The translations under genes were made by a program, and so were the position numbers. The notes under the pieces are model-generated. The model did not search any database. It was not told the DNA's origin and saw only the letters and a list, made by a program, of their open reading frames with translations. Shown here piece by piece: positions 44,791 to 55,624 of a stretch of DNA of 64,000 bases (the first letter of the stretch is position 1; every line of letters begins with the position of its first letter). Source of the DNA: Lysinibacillus xylanilyticus (GTDB lineage Bacteria; Bacillota; Bacilli; Bacillales_A; Planococcaceae). The stretch is taken from the NCBI RefSeq assembly GCF_001708185.1, contig NZ_MDDN01000002.1, forward strand, positions 496,001 through 560,000. The letters are read 5' to 3'.

Positions 44791-45231
44791 CTATAATGCG
44801 AGTGGTGGCGTCACCAGCAACGTACCTTCAATCACAAGCTGCTTTTGCTCATTATATGAGTGCACAGATACAGTAATTGTATTTTGGAATTTATTTACTT
44901 CTGTTACCTCTAAAAGCGTATCAAATAATTCATAGTGATAGAGAGGTCCTAAATATTTTAAATGTTGCTCAATAATTCGTGAACCTGGTCCAGGAATATA
45001 CTTTGAAACAGCTGACGTAATAATGCCATTTAACATGATCGTCGGTACGATTGGCTTTTGAAAAGGCGTCATCGCAGCATAATCATGTTGAATATAAAGA
45101 GGATTACTATCATTTGTCAGACCTAAATAAAGTAGTAAATCCTTATCTTCAATCTTTTCGGTAATATGAATCTTCTCGCCAACTGTAATTTCATCAATAG
45201 TGAGACCAAGCTTACTGTTTTTTTGAAGCAA
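44791..45231 (-). CDS. MaoC-like hot-dog dehydratase/hydratase
   Basis: 146 residues with a single hot-dog fold. The hydratase motif LGLTNDSNPLYIQHDYA (D-x3-NPLH-like; His replaced by Tyr) and PFQKPIVPTIMLNGIITSAV fit MaoC (R-hydratase) proteins. The substrate could be an acyl-CoA, but catalysis is unproven. Located between phoP and the mdh side, a place where several Bacillus species carry a MaoC gene. Confidence 0.85.
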   Translation of the reverse strand: MLQKNSKLGLTIDEITVGEKIHITEKIEDKDLLLYLGLTNDSNPLYIQHDYAAMTPFQKPIVPTIMLNGIITSAVSKYIPGPGSRIIEQHLKYLGPLYHYELFDTLLEVTEVNKFQNTITVSVHSYNEQKQLVIEGTLLVTPPLAL

Positions 45232-45330
45232 AGATACGCCAACCCCTTTTCTATCATACTACCTTCATAGTATCAATTTTATTCTAAAAGTACAACGAAA
45301 AGCAGAATAACCATTTTATCTTTATTCAGC

Positions 45331-45478
45331 ATGATTTATCTGTGCGAAAGCGAAGCGACAGCAACATGTAACGTAGCAACAACAAAAGTATGTTGTTCAC
45401 GAAGGAGTCACCTAGTCTCCACTCCGAACAACAATCAACTTACTTTCTTAGCATACTTTTTAACAAATTGTCTCCTCA
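45331..45478 (-). repeat. Degenerate family A repeat
   Basis: One GCGAAAGCGAAGCGACAG unit (45345-45362) and a decayed end: GAAGGAGTCACCTAGTCTCC (45401-45420) plus CAATCAACTTA (45431-45442). The opposite GGAACGGAAATCAAC arm is missing, so the long hairpin can no longer form. Confidence 0.65.
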
Positions 45479-45511
45479 AATCTAAGTTATGACACCACCC
45501 AAATTAAAAGA

Positions 45512-45533
45512 AACCACCTCATATGAGACGGTT
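45512..45533 (-). terminator. Terminator after the 45612-46130 gene
   Basis: Stem AACCGTCTC/GAGGTGGTT with two G-T pairs, ATAT loop and TTTCTTTT on the minus strand. The 45-nt motif shared with 46245-46290 lies just before it. Confidence 0.75.
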
Positions 45534-45555
45534 ACCTCTGGCTATCCATTCAATT

Positions 45556-45600
45556 AAAGCACTCCGTTAGTTTAAGTACATTTTTTCACAATCTTAGTAG
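45556..45600 (-). repeat. Downstream motif shared with 46245-46290
   Basis: Minus strand GTACTTAAACTAACGGAGTG followed by CTTTAATTGAAT matches the motif after the neighbouring gene (TACTTAAACTATAGGGGTGC). Both are preceded by AAG(A/T)TTGTGAA. An additional inverted repeat CAACTAATGGAGGTTAGTTG lies at 46180-46199. Confidence 0.5.
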
Positions 45601-45611
45601 TCGTAATAATT

Positions 45612-46130
45612 CTAAGCGTATATCCCCCATTCAAACAAAAAATAGTGGCTATCAGATTGTCCGAATATGCACTCATGAACATATCCTTTTAGTATTTGTA
45701 TAGTTTCGATATGATTTAACCTAATTAAAAGTTCTTTAACAACTGATTCAGGTACATTCACATCAGCTAAATCCCTTTTAAATTTACTTATGAAATCTCC
45801 TTTTACCGACGCTATACAAACACATTTTCTTGGGTAATATTCATTAATCCAGAAATTTTTTAGTGCTGTTAGCCATTGTCCATCTGAAGAGTCTGGTTCA
45901 TCACAGATATCCCATTCTTCTCCATCATACAATTGCTTTTTAAATATTGCAGAAAATGCCTCTTGAATATTATCAAATTGACCTTTTCTGGTGAATAATA
46001 AGTCTACTTGCATTGCTGATTTATCACTAAATTCATATACATCAAATGATAGATTTGACAATTGAACATTTGCAATTTGTCTGGAAAACAAATTGAAATC
46101 ACCAAACAATTCTTGAATTTCACTTCTCAA
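45612..46130 (-). CDS. Unknown 172-residue cytoplasmic protein
   Basis: Not recognised. Mixed helix and strand, no signal or membrane segment, acidic, rich in aromatic residues (FDVYEFSDKS, EEWDICDEPDSSDGQWL). Ribosome site GGGGGAGA precedes the ATG. The tail ends in FLFEWGIYA, and the length and composition recall small immunity or SMI1-like proteins, but no motif supports this. It lies between maoC/phoP and mdh, where B. subtilis has no such gene, so it is probably an acquired gene. Followed by a terminator and the shared 45-nt motif. Confidence 0.7.
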   Translation of the reverse strand: MRSEIQELFGDFNLFSRQIANVQLSNLSFDVYEFSDKSAMQVDLLFTRKGQFDNIQEAFSAIFKKQLYDGEEWDICDEPDSSDGQWLTALKNFWINEYYPRKCVCIASVKGDFISKFKRDLADVNVPESVVKELLIRLNHIETIQILKGYVHECIFGQSDSHYFLFEWGIYA

Positions 46131-46212
46131 AATAAATCTCCCCCCCTTCTTTCTGAAGCATTTATTTTTTGATTGTTGATTTTCAACTAACCTCCATTAG
46201 TTGAATAAGAAA

Positions 46213-46241
46213 AAGATGGGTTCCCTGCAGGATCCCATCTT
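46213..46241 (-). terminator. Terminator after the 46328-46654 gene
   Basis: Stem AAGATGGGATCC/GGAACCCATCTT with a 5-nt loop and TTTTTC on the minus strand. Confidence 0.85.
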
Positions 46242-46244
46242 GAA

Positions 46245-46290
46245 GTAAAGCACCCCTATAGTTTAAGTAGAGATTTCTTCACAAACTTGT
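46245..46290 (-). repeat. Downstream motif shared with 45556-45600
   Basis: Minus strand TACTTAAACTATAGGGGTGC then TTTACTTC. Nearly the same as the motif after the next gene. Both small unknown genes thus carry the same 3' flank. Confidence 0.5.
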
Positions 46291-46327
46291 CTTTTTTAAA
46301 CCTAATTAATTATTACTATTTATATGC

Positions 46328-46654
46328 TTATTTATTTTTTCTTCTGTCAATGATAAACCATTTTAAGATTCCAATTATTAGTATTAAAAGTGCAAATATT
46401 AGTATTAAAATTGGTATTCCCTGTACGATTAGAAATCCTGTCCAAAAATCATTTGTAGTGCTGGTCGGGGAGGCTGTTGCCATTCCACCTATAAAAAAAG
46501 CCAATGGAGTTGCGATTACATTCAATCCCAAACTAATCATCACAAATGATAATTTTTTACTTTTAATCTTCGGTAATCCAGCCGACCAAAATAAAATTAT
46601 TGCAACTAATAAAATCAAAACACCCCAAACACCATAAATAGCCAGAACACCCAA
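46328..46654 (-). CDS. Unknown three-helix membrane protein
   Basis: 108 residues, not recognised. Hydrophobic segments at about 5-25, 36-58 and 74-100; the last is long and very hydrophobic (GIPILILIFALLILIIGILK). Basic C-terminal end RRKNK. TTG start after AGGAGGTAGAGG. Same orientation as the 45612 gene but with 197 nt and a terminator between, so they are not an operon. The gap 46655-46936 holds nothing recognised. Confidence 0.65.
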   Translation of the reverse strand: MGVLAIYGVWGVLILLVAIILFWSAGLPKIKSKKLSFVMISLGLNVIATPLAFFIGGMATASPTSTTNDFWTGFLIVQGIPILILIFALLILIIGILKWFIIDRRKNK

Positions 46655-46936
46655 AACCTCTACCTCCTAACTAAACGATAGCTCATTCCACTTTCCTGGA
46701 AAGATGAAAATCCACCTACCGTCTACTATTTTACCACAAAAACCCATATCATTATTAAACTAAACTGCACTGTTAGCTCAATAAGAAAAGCACCTTTGAC
46801 CTATGTACTTGATCTTACACTCGTATGAGTTAGGCGGTATGCGAAGCTCCCTAAAACAATCCAGATATGACCCTCTTTCTATTTTCTGGTATCCCGTAAT
46901 TTGTAAGAACATCTCTTTTCAATCTCAATACTCAAA

Positions 46937-46967
46937 AAATCGAGTAGGAATGATTCCCACTCGATTT
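46937..46967 (-). terminator. Terminator after mdh
   Basis: Stem AAATCGAGTGGGAA/TTCCTACTCGATTT with a 3-nt loop and T-rich tail, 13 nt after the mdh stop. Confidence 0.9.
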
Positions 46968-46979
46968 CATAAACTTTTA

Positions 46980-47918
46980 TTAAGCTAAAACTTTCATAAC
47001 GTCGCGGACAGCCTCTGCCGATTTATCTAAAGCTGCTTTTTCAGTGTCTGTCAATTCAAGCTCAAAGATTTTTTCTACACCATTTGCACCAAGCAATGTT
47101 GGAACGCCTAGATATAAATCATTGTAGCCATATTCGCCCTCTAAGTATGCAATAGATGGTAGTATACGTTTTTGGTCTTTAATGATAGCTTCCGCCATTT
47201 CAATAAGTGCCGCTGAAGGAGCATAGTATGCAGAACCATTACCAAGGAGGTTAACGATTTCAGCACCACCGTTACGTGTACGGTCAACAATCTCTGCAAG
47301 ACGATCAGCTGGGATTAATGTTTCTAATGGAATACCACCAGCGAATGAGTAACGAGTAAGTGGCACCATTGTATCACCGTGACCACCTAAAACAAAACCT
47401 GTGATGTCTTTTACTGAAATATTAAGCTCTTCAGCAACAAACGCACAGAAACGAGCCGTATCAAGTACACCTGATTGACCTATTACACGATTTTTAGGGA
47501 AACCAGTCTCTTTGTATACAGTGTAAGTCATTGCATCTACGGGGTTCGTAAGTACGAGGATTGTTGCATTTGGTGAGTATTTCGCAACTTCCTTGGAAAC
47601 AGTTTTCATCACATCTTGGTTAATTTGAACAAGATCATCACGGCTCATACCCGGTTTACGAGCAACGCCAGCAGTGATGATTACTACATCAGAATCAGCT
47701 GTATCCGCATAATTAGAAGTACCTTTAACATAAGAATCATAACCCTGCACCGGTGCAGCTTCCCACATATCTAATGCTTTACCTTTTGCTGGGTTTTCAG
47801 CTTGAGGGATATCCACCAATACTACATCACCAAGTTCTTTTTGAGCTGCTAAAAATGCTGCAGTAGCGCCGGTAAAACCGCTACCAATTACTGAGATTTT
47901 TTTTCGTTTCAGAGACAT
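46980..47918 (-). CDS. mdh: Malate dehydrogenase (NAD, LDH-like family)
   Basis: 312 residues, the length of B. subtilis Mdh. Rossmann motif [15 protein letters not shown]-selective Asp in VLVDIP, catalytic loop [11 protein letters not shown] and active-site His in GGHGDTMVP. Oxidises malate to oxaloacetate in the TCA cycle. A longer frame runs to 48020 through the family B repeat; the ATG at 47918, after AAGGAGCGTATTCG, is the true start. Third gene of the citZ-icd-mdh order; a terminator-like hairpin and a repeat lie between icd and mdh. Confidence 0.97.
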   Translation of the reverse strand: MSLKRKKISVIGSGFTGATAAFLAAQKELGDVVLVDIPQAENPAKGKALDMWEAAPVQGYDSYVKGTSNYADTADSDVVIITAGVARKPGMSRDDLVQINQDVMKTVSKEVAKYSPNATILVLTNPVDAMTYTVYKETGFPKNRVIGQSGVLDTARFCAFVAEELNISVKDITGFVLGGHGDTMVPLTRYSFAGGIPLETLIPADRLAEIVDRTRNGGAEIVNLLGNGSAYYAPSAALIEMAEAIIKDQKRILPSIAYLEGEYGYNDLYLGVPTLLGANGVEKIFELELTDTEKAALDKSAEAVRDVMKVLA

Positions 47919-47957
47919 TCGAATACGCTCCTTTAAAATTAGGTTATTTAATCTATT

Positions 47958-48066
47958 ATGCCTCGGCATAATTGCGTCAGGAATCGGCTTTGTGTAAGAA
48001 CAAAGCCGATTCCGTGACATCCGCCGGAGGCTTCTTTCAGCGAGTGTTTAAACACCCGCTGAAAGA
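47958..48066. repeat. Family B repeat, compact form, between icd and mdh
   Basis: GCCTCGGCATAATTGCGTCA, a 13-bp stem GGAATCGGCTTTG/CAAAGCCGATTCC (47980-48013), CGTGACATCCGCCGGAGGCT and a hairpin TTTCAGCG...CGCTGAAA (48036-48065). No 36-bp units and no three-helix module; compare the element at 63087-63320. Confidence 0.75.
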
Positions 48067-48074
48067 AATTAAAA

Positions 48075-48102
48075 GAGGGAGGAGAATAAATTCTCCTCCC
48101 TC
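48075..48102 (-). terminator. Terminator after icd
   Basis: Perfect stem GAGGGAGGAGAAT/ATTCTCCTCCCTC with a 2-nt loop, then TTTTAATTTC on the minus strand. In the middle of the citZ-icd-mdh cluster, so it may set mdh apart from icd. Confidence 0.8.
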
Positions 48103-48226
48103 GATTAAACAAGTTCATCGTAAATATTTTATTAAGCTAAGGTCAATAGAAATTTACATTTCACCCTAATTATATCGGCAGAATAAACTTCCGCTTCAAC
48201 TATAATTTCTATTTTAGAATAGAAAA

Positions 48227-49489
48227 TTATAGGTTTTTGATTAATTCATTCGCGAATTCTGAACATTTTACTTCTGTAGCGCCGTCCATTAAACGAGCGA
48301 AGTCATAAGTTACAACTTTAGAAGAAATTGTTTGCTCTACAGATTTAGTAATCATGTCAGCTGCTTCTTGCCATCCTAAGTGTTCAAGCATTAATACACC
48401 TGAAAGTAATACTGAAGATGGGTTTACTTTATCTTGACCAGCATATTTTGGAGCTGTACCGTGAGTAGCTTCGAAGATCGCGTGACCAGTTACATAGTTA
48501 ATGTTTGCGCCTGGAGCGATACCGATACCACCAACTTGAGCAGCTAATGCGTCAGAAATATAGTCACCGTTTAAGTTCATTGTAGCAACTACGTCGAACT
48601 CATTTGGACGAGTTAAGATTTGTTGTAAGAAGATATCAGCGATAGAATCTTTAACTAAGATTTTACCAGCTGCTAAAGCGTCAGCTTGTGCTTTGTTTGC
48701 TGCTTCTTCACCTTGTTCAGCTTTAATAGCATCATATTGGTTCCAAGTGAATGTTTGATCAGCAAATTCTTTTTCTGCTAATTCATAACCCCATTTTTTG
48801 AATCCACCTTCAGTGAATTTCATGATGTTACCTTTGTGTACTAAAGTAACAGATGGGCGTTTATGATTAATAGCATATTCGATAGCAGAACGTACTAAAC
48901 GCTCAGTACCTTCTTTAGATACAGGTTTCACACCGATACCAGAAGTTTCTGGGAAACGGATTTTGTTTACACCAAATTCAGATTGTAGGAAGTTGATGAT
49001 TTTTTGTGCTTGTTCAGAGCCAGATTCGAATTCGATACCAGCATAGATGTCTTCTGTGTTTTCGCGGAAGATAACCATATCAACGTCTTCTGGACGTTTA
49101 ACTGGAGAAGGTACTCCATCAAAGTGACGTACTGGACGTAAGCATACATATAGGTCAAGCTGTTGACGTAATGCTACGTTTAGAGAGCGGATACCACCAC
49201 CGATTGGAGTAGTAAGAGGACCTTTGATTGCGATTAGGTATTCGTTAATTTTGTCTAAAGTTTCTTGTGGTAACCATTCACCAGTTTGGTTGAATGCTTT
49301 TTCACCAGCTAAAACTTCTAACCATTCGATTTTCTTTTCGCCGTTGTAAGCTTTTTCTACTGCTGCGTCCATTACGCGTGATGCTGCAGCCCAAATATCT
49401 GGACCGATTCCGTCACCTTCGATGAAAGGAATCACTGGATTGTTTGGTACATTAAGTACGCCATTTTCAACTACAATTTTGTTTGACAT
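48227..49489 (-). CDS. icd: Isocitrate dehydrogenase (NADP)
   Basis: 420 residues, close to the B. subtilis enzyme (423). Signatures [20 protein letters not shown] (substrate loop with the regulatory Ser) and [29 protein letters not shown] and [16 protein letters not shown] cycle step from isocitrate to 2-oxoglutarate. AGGAGG precedes the ATG. Gene order citZ-icd-mdh is conserved. Confidence 0.97.
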   Translation of the reverse strand: MSNKIVVENGVLNVPNNPVIPFIEGDGIGPDIWAAASRVMDAAVEKAYNGEKKIEWLEVLAGEKAFNQTGEWLPQETLDKINEYLIAIKGPLTTPIGGGIRSLNVALRQQLDLYVCLRPVRHFDGVPSPVKRPEDVDMVIFRENTEDIYAGIEFESGSEQAQKIINFLQSEFGVNKIRFPETSGIGVKPVSKEGTERLVRSAIEYAINHKRPSVTLVHKGNIMKFTEGGFKKWGYELAEKEFADQTFTWNQYDAIKAEQGEEAANKAQADALAAGKILVKDSIADIFLQQILTRPNEFDVVATMNLNGDYISDALAAQVGGIGIAPGANINYVTGHAIFEATHGTAPKYAGQDKVNPSSVLLSGVLMLEHLGWQEAADMITKSVEQTISSKVVTYDFARLMDGATEVKCSEFANELIKNL

Positions 49490-49569
49490 TGATGTTGCCT
49501 CCTAAATTCATAATCATAGGACTGTGTTATCAGTAACACAGTCCCAAATATTCTAGCATATTTTCCGAA

Positions 49570-50685
49570 TTAGCGCTCGCTGATTGGAACATATTTTTGC
49601 ATGCCTGGTCCAACATACTCTGCACGTGGACGGATTAGGCGGTTGTTAGCATATTGCTCAAGAATATGAGCTACCCAACCAGAAGTACGTGATACTGCGA
49701 AAATTGGTGTGAATAGGTCATGATCAATACCTAAAGAATCATACACTGACGCAGAGAAGAAGTCTACGTTTGCAGGTAATTTCTTTTGTTCTACGATCAT
49801 GTCATGGATTTTAACTGACATTTCATAAAGCTCTGGTTTACCAGTAAGCTCAGTTAATTTTTGTGACATTACACGTAAGTGTGGTGCACGTGGGTCGCCT
49901 TTGCGGTATACGCGGTGACCGAAGCCCATGATTTTTTCTTTGTTGTCTAATTTATTTTGAATATAAGATTCAACATTTTCAAGTGAGCCAATTTCAGTTA
50001 ACATTTTCATAACTTGCTCATTTGCACCACCATGAAGTGGTCCTTTTAATGCGCCGATAGCTGAAGTTACACCAGAATAAACATCTGATAATGTAGCTAC
50101 ACATACACGTGCTGTGAATGTTGATGCATTTAATTCATGGTCAGCATGTAATACTAACGCTTTGTCGAATGCTTCCACTTCAATTGCCGCTGGTTCTTCA
50201 CCTTTAAGCATGTATAAGAAGTTTGCTGCATATCCTAATTCTGGTTTTGGAGCAACTGGCTCTAAACCTTTACGAACACGTGCAAACGCAGTAACTACTG
50301 TAGCAATTTTAGCTTGTAAACGGATAGCTTTACGGTAGTTAGCTTCCGGATCCATAACATCTGCCTCTTCATCGAATACACCAAGTAAAGATACTGCAGT
50401 ACGTAGTGCAGCCATTGGATGTACAGTTGAAAGTGGGTAAGTTTTAAATTGGTCTACAATTGCTTGCGGAATAGTCATGTTGTCTGCTAATTGTTGTTTT
50501 AATTCAGCTAGCTCGTCCGCTTTTGGTAAACGAGTATGCCATAATAAATAAATTACCTCTTCAAATGACGCGTTCACTGCTAAATCATCAATGTTGTAAC
50601 CAACATATGTAAGTGTGTCATCGATAATTGAACTGATTTTAGATTCCGCTGCTACGATACCTTCTAAACCTTTAGTTGCTGACAT
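49570..50685 (-). CDS. citZ: Citrate synthase (type CitZ)
   Basis: 371 residues. Catalytic residues lie in LHADHELNAST (His), GFGHRVYRKGDPRA (His, Arg) and DFFSASVYDSLG (Asp). The frame extends to 50703, but GGGAGC before the ATG at 50685 marks the start. First gene of the TCA cluster, with a cre-like site upstream. Confidence 0.96.
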   Translation of the reverse strand: MSATKGLEGIVAAESKISSIIDDTLTYVGYNIDDLAVNASFEEVIYLLWHTRLPKADELAELKQQLADNMTIPQAIVDQFKTYPLSTVHPMAALRTAVSLLGVFDEEADVMDPEANYRKAIRLQAKIATVVTAFARVRKGLEPVAPKPELGYAANFLYMLKGEEPAAIEVEAFDKALVLHADHELNASTFTARVCVATLSDVYSGVTSAIGALKGPLHGGANEQVMKMLTEIGSLENVESYIQNKLDNKEKIMGFGHRVYRKGDPRAPHLRVMSQKLTELTGKPELYEMSVKIHDMIVEQKKLPANVDFFSASVYDSLGIDHDLFTPIFAVSRTSGWVAHILEQYANNRLIRPRAEYVGPGMQKYVPISER

Positions 50686-50774
50686 AAAATATCGCTCCCT
50701 CATAGTTAAATTTTTGGGTGTGTAAATGCTTTTTGTAGATCACATTTACGTTTTTTGCTCATATGAACCATTAA

Positions 50775-50788
50775 GTAAATCGCTTACA
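50775..50788 (-). promoter_or_regulatory. Possible CcpA cre site upstream of citZ
   Basis: GTAAATCGCTTACA fits most positions of the cre consensus (TGWAANCGNTNWCA), except the first two. It is about 90 nt before the citZ start. B. subtilis citZ is under CcpA, which makes the match plausible. Confidence 0.4.
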
Positions 50789-50938
50789 TTGCTATTATAA
50801 TCATTTTTGACATCTTTGTGAATGAAAATCCTCCGAATAAAGAAAAAGGTGTTTTAGCGATTATTTAAACGTTCCAAAGAGATTATTTTGTATTTTTTAA
50901 CATTAATTCATCATTTGAAACGGGGTGAAATTGTAAAA

Positions 50939-51904
50939 ATGAGGAATATTAAATATTTTTCATACGAAAGGACCACTAGTATATTGTTTTTTATTTTTTA
51001 TTTGGTAATACTATGGTTCGTATTACCTGTATCTCTTGCGATTTTCTTATCTTTTTCTACGTACCCTATCATAAAATTTCTTCACTCTTATTGTAGGCTT
51101 GCCTATTGGCTTGCAGCAATCATCGTAGAAGTACTCATACTAACTTGCATTTTTCTTCTCGCTATCATATCTATAAACAGCATTATTCTGATCTTCCCTG
51201 AAATCCGAGAAACATTACAAAATTTCCCACTTTTCAACGAATATGAATCCATGTTCATCCAAGTTTTAAAGGAAAAATCATTGTCTATTTTCGATTCAGT
51301 CTTAGTATATATAGCTAATATCTTCCAATTATTTATGAAGCATGTTATTGAAGTATTTATATTCCTTATCGCTTACTACTTTGCCCTATTGGAAACTCGC
51401 AAATCTCGTTATTGGTTCTTTCAATATGTGCCAAAAAAATTCCGCAATGAATGGCAATCACATTTTTCGAAGATAATGCAACTATTCCATTACTTTTTGT
51501 TCGTGGAGTTTCAGCTATTCACAATCACACTGCTCATTCTTTGTGCAGGGTTTATGATTCTCCAATTTGAACAAGCCATTATTAAAGCTTTTATAGTAGC
51601 TTTCGCAGATATACTTCCTTTCTTCGGCATCGGAGTATTCCTAGTACCCATGAGCTTTTATTTTTACTTAAAAGGAAATACCTTTTTATGTGTGGCTATT
51701 TTAATTTTGTATCTATTTGTTCAATTAACAAGGCAGCTAGCTGATTCCATGCTTTGGTCAAATACACTGCAATTGCGAACATTCCACACCTTTTTCATCA
51801 GTGCCGCCTCTATCTTATTATTTGGTTTTTATGGCATTTTACTTAGCCCTATATTTTTATTTTTGGCGGTTAAACTAAAGGAAAATGCTATTTTTGAACG
51901 ATGA
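50939..51904 (+). CDS. ytvI: AI-2E family transporter-like membrane protein (YtvI)
   Basis: 321 residues, about seven membrane helices, with the family C-terminal region (ADILPFFGIGVFLVPMSFYFYLKG and LTRQLADSMLWSNTLQ). The ATG at 50939 follows GGGGTGAAATTG; the frame also opens at 50888. Its 3' end overlaps the 3' end of the convergent fxsA by 17 bp. Position matches ytvI of B. subtilis. Substrate unknown. Confidence 0.88.
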   Translation: MRNIKYFSYERTTSILFFIFYLVILWFVLPVSLAIFLSFSTYPIIKFLHSYCRLAYWLAAIIVEVLILTCIFLLAIISINSIILIFPEIRETLQNFPLFNEYESMFIQVLKEKSLSIFDSVLVYIANIFQLFMKHVIEVFIFLIAYYFALLETRKSRYWFFQYVPKKFRNEWQSHFSKIMQLFHYFLFVEFQLFTITLLILCAGFMILQFEQAIIKAFIVAFADILPFFGIGVFLVPMSFYFYLKGNTFLCVAILILYLFVQLTRQLADSMLWSNTLQLRTFHTFFISAASILLFGFYGILLSPIFLFLAVKLKENAIFER

Positions 51905-52277
51905 TGAATTGACCTTTTTTCATTTTTTTACGCATCCAATAATAAAAGATTGGTTGGAACATTTTACGAGTAAAAGGCATAAGCAACAATAAACCAATAA
52001 GATCCGTTATAAAACCTGGTAATGCTAGAAGTACACCCCCGCTAAAATTTAACACTGTGTCAATTAAAGCTGGACCAGGAGCCTCTCCACGTGCTATCGT
52101 ATTTTTTACCTTTTGTACAGAATTCATACCTTTATTTTTCACTACAAAAATTCCTATAATACTCGTAGCAACTATAAGTAATAAAGTATTGAAAACACCA
52201 ATATTTTGACCAATCACTATTAATAATGCCAATTCGGCCAATACGTAGACAATGAAACCAAGAAAAATTTTTCTCAT
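51888..52277 (-). CDS. fxsA: FxsA family membrane protein
   Basis: 129 residues. Two membrane helix pairs (about 3-46), the GNSIxG-like segment and the conserved GEAPGPALIDTVLNFSGGVLLALPGFITDLIGLLLL, diagnostic of FxsA. C-terminal basic tail. In E. coli FxsA affects phage F exclusion; in Bacillus (ytzA) the role is unknown. Situated between ytvI and pyk, as in B. subtilis. Confidence 0.92.
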   Translation of the reverse strand: MRKIFLGFIVYVLAELALLIVIGQNIGVFNTLLLIVATSIIGIFVVKNKGMNSVQKVKNTIARGEAPGPALIDTVLNFSGGVLLALPGFITDLIGLLLLMPFTRKMFQPIFYYWMRKKMKKGQFIIVQK

Positions 52278-52451
52278 ATTTTTCTCCTTTCTATCTAAAA
52301 AAGCTATACCTTTAATACGTTATTATAGCCAATTTAGTTCCCTTAAAAAACAACGAGCCCCTAATAAGAAAGTCTAGACTATACTTTCATTATAGTAAAA
52401 TCCCCATTCCATGAAGGGAAAAGAAACTATTTTTCATGCAAGAAACATCTA

Positions 52452-52543
52452 TTGGCCCAATGACTCTGGCGGATGTCACGGTTTGGAAAGGAGTTTTTGT
52501 GCAAGCACAATGCCGAATCCGAACACAATTACGCTGAGGCATA
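52452..52543. repeat. Family B repeat, reverse copy
   Basis: Reverse strand reads GCCTCAGCGTAATTGTGTTC, GGATTCGGCATTGTGC, then CCGTGACATCCGCCAGAGTC. The long stem seen at 47980-48013 is replaced by GGATTCGGC.../...AAACCG, poorly paired, so this copy looks decayed. In the fxsA-pyk gap. Confidence 0.65.
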
Positions 52544-52576
52544 ATTGATTCAAACGAAAATATCTTTTTTCATAAG

Positions 52577-52613
52577 AAAAGCTCTAGTACAACCATTCGT
52601 ACTAGAGCTTTTT
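52577..52613 (-). terminator. Terminator after pyk
   Basis: Perfect stem AAAAGCTCTAGTAC/GTACTAGAGCTTTT with an 8-nt loop; T-run follows on the minus strand. Confidence 0.92.
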
Positions 52614-52621
52614 GTTATGGT

Positions 52622-54382
52622 TTAAAGAACACTTGCATGCCCTTTGTAAATAACGCCTGTTTCAGCATCCATCGTAATTTCTTGATCGTGGCGAATCAAT
52701 GTAGTGGCTTCTTTTACACCGACGATCACAGGGATACCAAGGCTTAGTCCTACAACCGCTGCATGACTTGTAAGTCCACCCTCTTCTGTAATCAGACCAA
52801 TACAGTTTTCAAGCACTGGCATCATATCACGATCTGAACCAACCGTTACTAAAATGCATCCGTCTGTATCATATGCTAGTGCCTCAGCGGCATTTTTTGC
52901 AACAACTGTTTTACCTACAACTGAAGCTTTACCGATCCCTTGACCACGAGCTAGTAAATCTCCGATAATGTGTACCTTCATTAAGTTAGTAGTACCTGCT
53001 TCACCTACTGGTACACCTGCTGTAATGACAACTGCATCACCGTGCGTTACAAAGCCATGCTTCAAGCTTTCGTCAACAGCTAGCTCTAAAATTTCATCTG
53101 TTGTCGTAACACGTTGACAAACAACTGGGTATACACCCCAAACTAGTGTTAATGCGTTAGCTGTATTGGTAGAGCCTGTTACAGCGACAATCGGTACACC
53201 TGGGCGATATTTAGCAATCATTTTAGCAGTGTTACCACTTTCTGTTGGTGCTAATACTGCTTTTACACCTAAGTTAATTGAAGTGTACGCTACTGCCTGA
53301 GAAATTGCTTCAGTCATATTCGCCTCTTTTTCACGACTACGTGTAGAGACAATCGTCTTATAATCTAATGAATTTTCTGTGCGCTGTGCGATTTTATTCA
53401 TTGTTTGTACGGACTCTACTGGATAAAGCCCCGCCGCAGTTTCACCAGACAGCATAATTGCATCTGTACCATCGATAATTGCGTTTGCTACGTCACTTGC
53501 CTCTGCTCGTGTTGGACGTGGATTACGCTGCATCGAATCTAACATTTGTGTAGCTGTAATTACTGGTTTACCTACTTGGTTACATTTTAAAATTAATTTC
53601 TTTTGTACAAGTGGTACTTCTTCTGCTGGGATTTCTACACCAAGGTCACCACGTGCCACCATTAATCCATCTGAAACTAAGATGATTTCATCGATATTAT
53701 CGACACCCTCTTGGTTCTCGATTTTCGGGATGATTTGAATATGGTTACCACCATTTTGTTCAAGTAATTCTCGAATCTCTAGTACATCCTTTGCTCGACG
53801 AACAAATGAAGCTGCAATAAAATCTACACCTTGCTTAATACCGAATAGAATGTCCTGTGCATCTTTTTCTGTAATTCCTGGAAGCTGTACAGAAACGCCT
53901 GGCACGTTAACACCCTTTTTATTTTTTAAGACACCTGCATTTTCAACAATTGTATGGATAAGGCCTTTTTCCATATCTGTTGCTAATACACGTAATTGAA
54001 TAAGTCCATCATCTAATAAAATGATTGAGTTTTGCTCAACATCCTCGATTAAACGATCATATGTGACAGAGAAGCATTTTTCTGTTCCTTCAACTTCAGT
54101 CATTGAAATATCAATCACTTGTCCTGTAGCTAAATGTAATTCCCCGTTTTTCATATTATGTGTACGAATTTCTGGACCTTTTGTGTCGAGTAAAATACCA
54201 ACTGGTTTACCTAATTTCTGTGCTACTTCGCGAATTAAACTAATACGTCCTTCATGCTCTTCATGAGAACCATGTGAAAAATTTAAGCGGGCAACATTCA
54301 TACCTGCTTCGATTAGTTTCTCTAAAGTTTCTGGTGACTCACTTGCCGGACCAATTGTACATACGATTTTTGTTTTTCTCAT
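52622..54382 (-). CDS. pyk: Pyruvate kinase, long form with C-terminal PEP-utilizing-like domain
   Basis: 586 residues. Starts [15 protein letters not shown], active-site regions [20 protein letters not shown] and [15 protein letters not shown], and the [12 protein letters not shown] motif. An extra C-terminal domain (about 480-586) with [21 protein letters not shown] resembles the phospho-His domain of PEP synthase, a normal Bacillus feature. Final step of glycolysis. It lies 27 nt after pfkA, in one operon. Confidence 0.97.
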   Translation of the reverse strand: MRKTKIVCTIGPASESPETLEKLIEAGMNVARLNFSHGSHEEHEGRISLIREVAQKLGKPVGILLDTKGPEIRTHNMKNGELHLATGQVIDISMTEVEGTEKCFSVTYDRLIEDVEQNSIILLDDGLIQLRVLATDMEKGLIHTIVENAGVLKNKKGVNVPGVSVQLPGITEKDAQDILFGIKQGVDFIAASFVRRAKDVLEIRELLEQNGGNHIQIIPKIENQEGVDNIDEIILVSDGLMVARGDLGVEIPAEEVPLVQKKLILKCNQVGKPVITATQMLDSMQRNPRPTRAEASDVANAIIDGTDAIMLSGETAAGLYPVESVQTMNKIAQRTENSLDYKTIVSTRSREKEANMTEAISQAVAYTSINLGVKAVLAPTESGNTAKMIAKYRPGVPIVAVTGSTNTANALTLVWGVYPVVCQRVTTTDEILELAVDESLKHGFVTHGDAVVITAGVPVGEAGTTNLMKVHIIGDLLARGQGIGKASVVGKTVVAKNAAEALAYDTDGCILVTVGSDRDMMPVLENCIGLITEEGGLTSHAAVVGLSLGIPVIVGVKEATTLIRHDQEITMDAETGVIYKGHASVL

Positions 54383-54409
54383 TTTCTGCCCACTCCGTTT
54401 TATAACAAA

Positions 54410-55387
<978 letters not shown>

Positions 55388-55624
55388 CTATTATTATTCA
55401 CATTAACACGAAAAAACAAACTATGTAAGTGTTCTGAGGCTACAAAAACATAACTTTTACAAAAAAATAAAAAGAATGCGCTTTCACACACTCTTTTCAG
55501 CAAAAAACAACCGAAATCTAACATTTTTTCAAAAAATCTGCATTGTTTTTTGAGTGTTTTCTTCTTCCATCATTAGGCTTTTTATCTAATTAAGATACAA
55601 ATTAGGTTCATTACGATAACATAG

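Noticed and set aside
47919..48020. N-terminal extension of mdh
   Set aside because: It lies in the family B repeat; the ATG at 47918 has the ribosome site and fits the family start.
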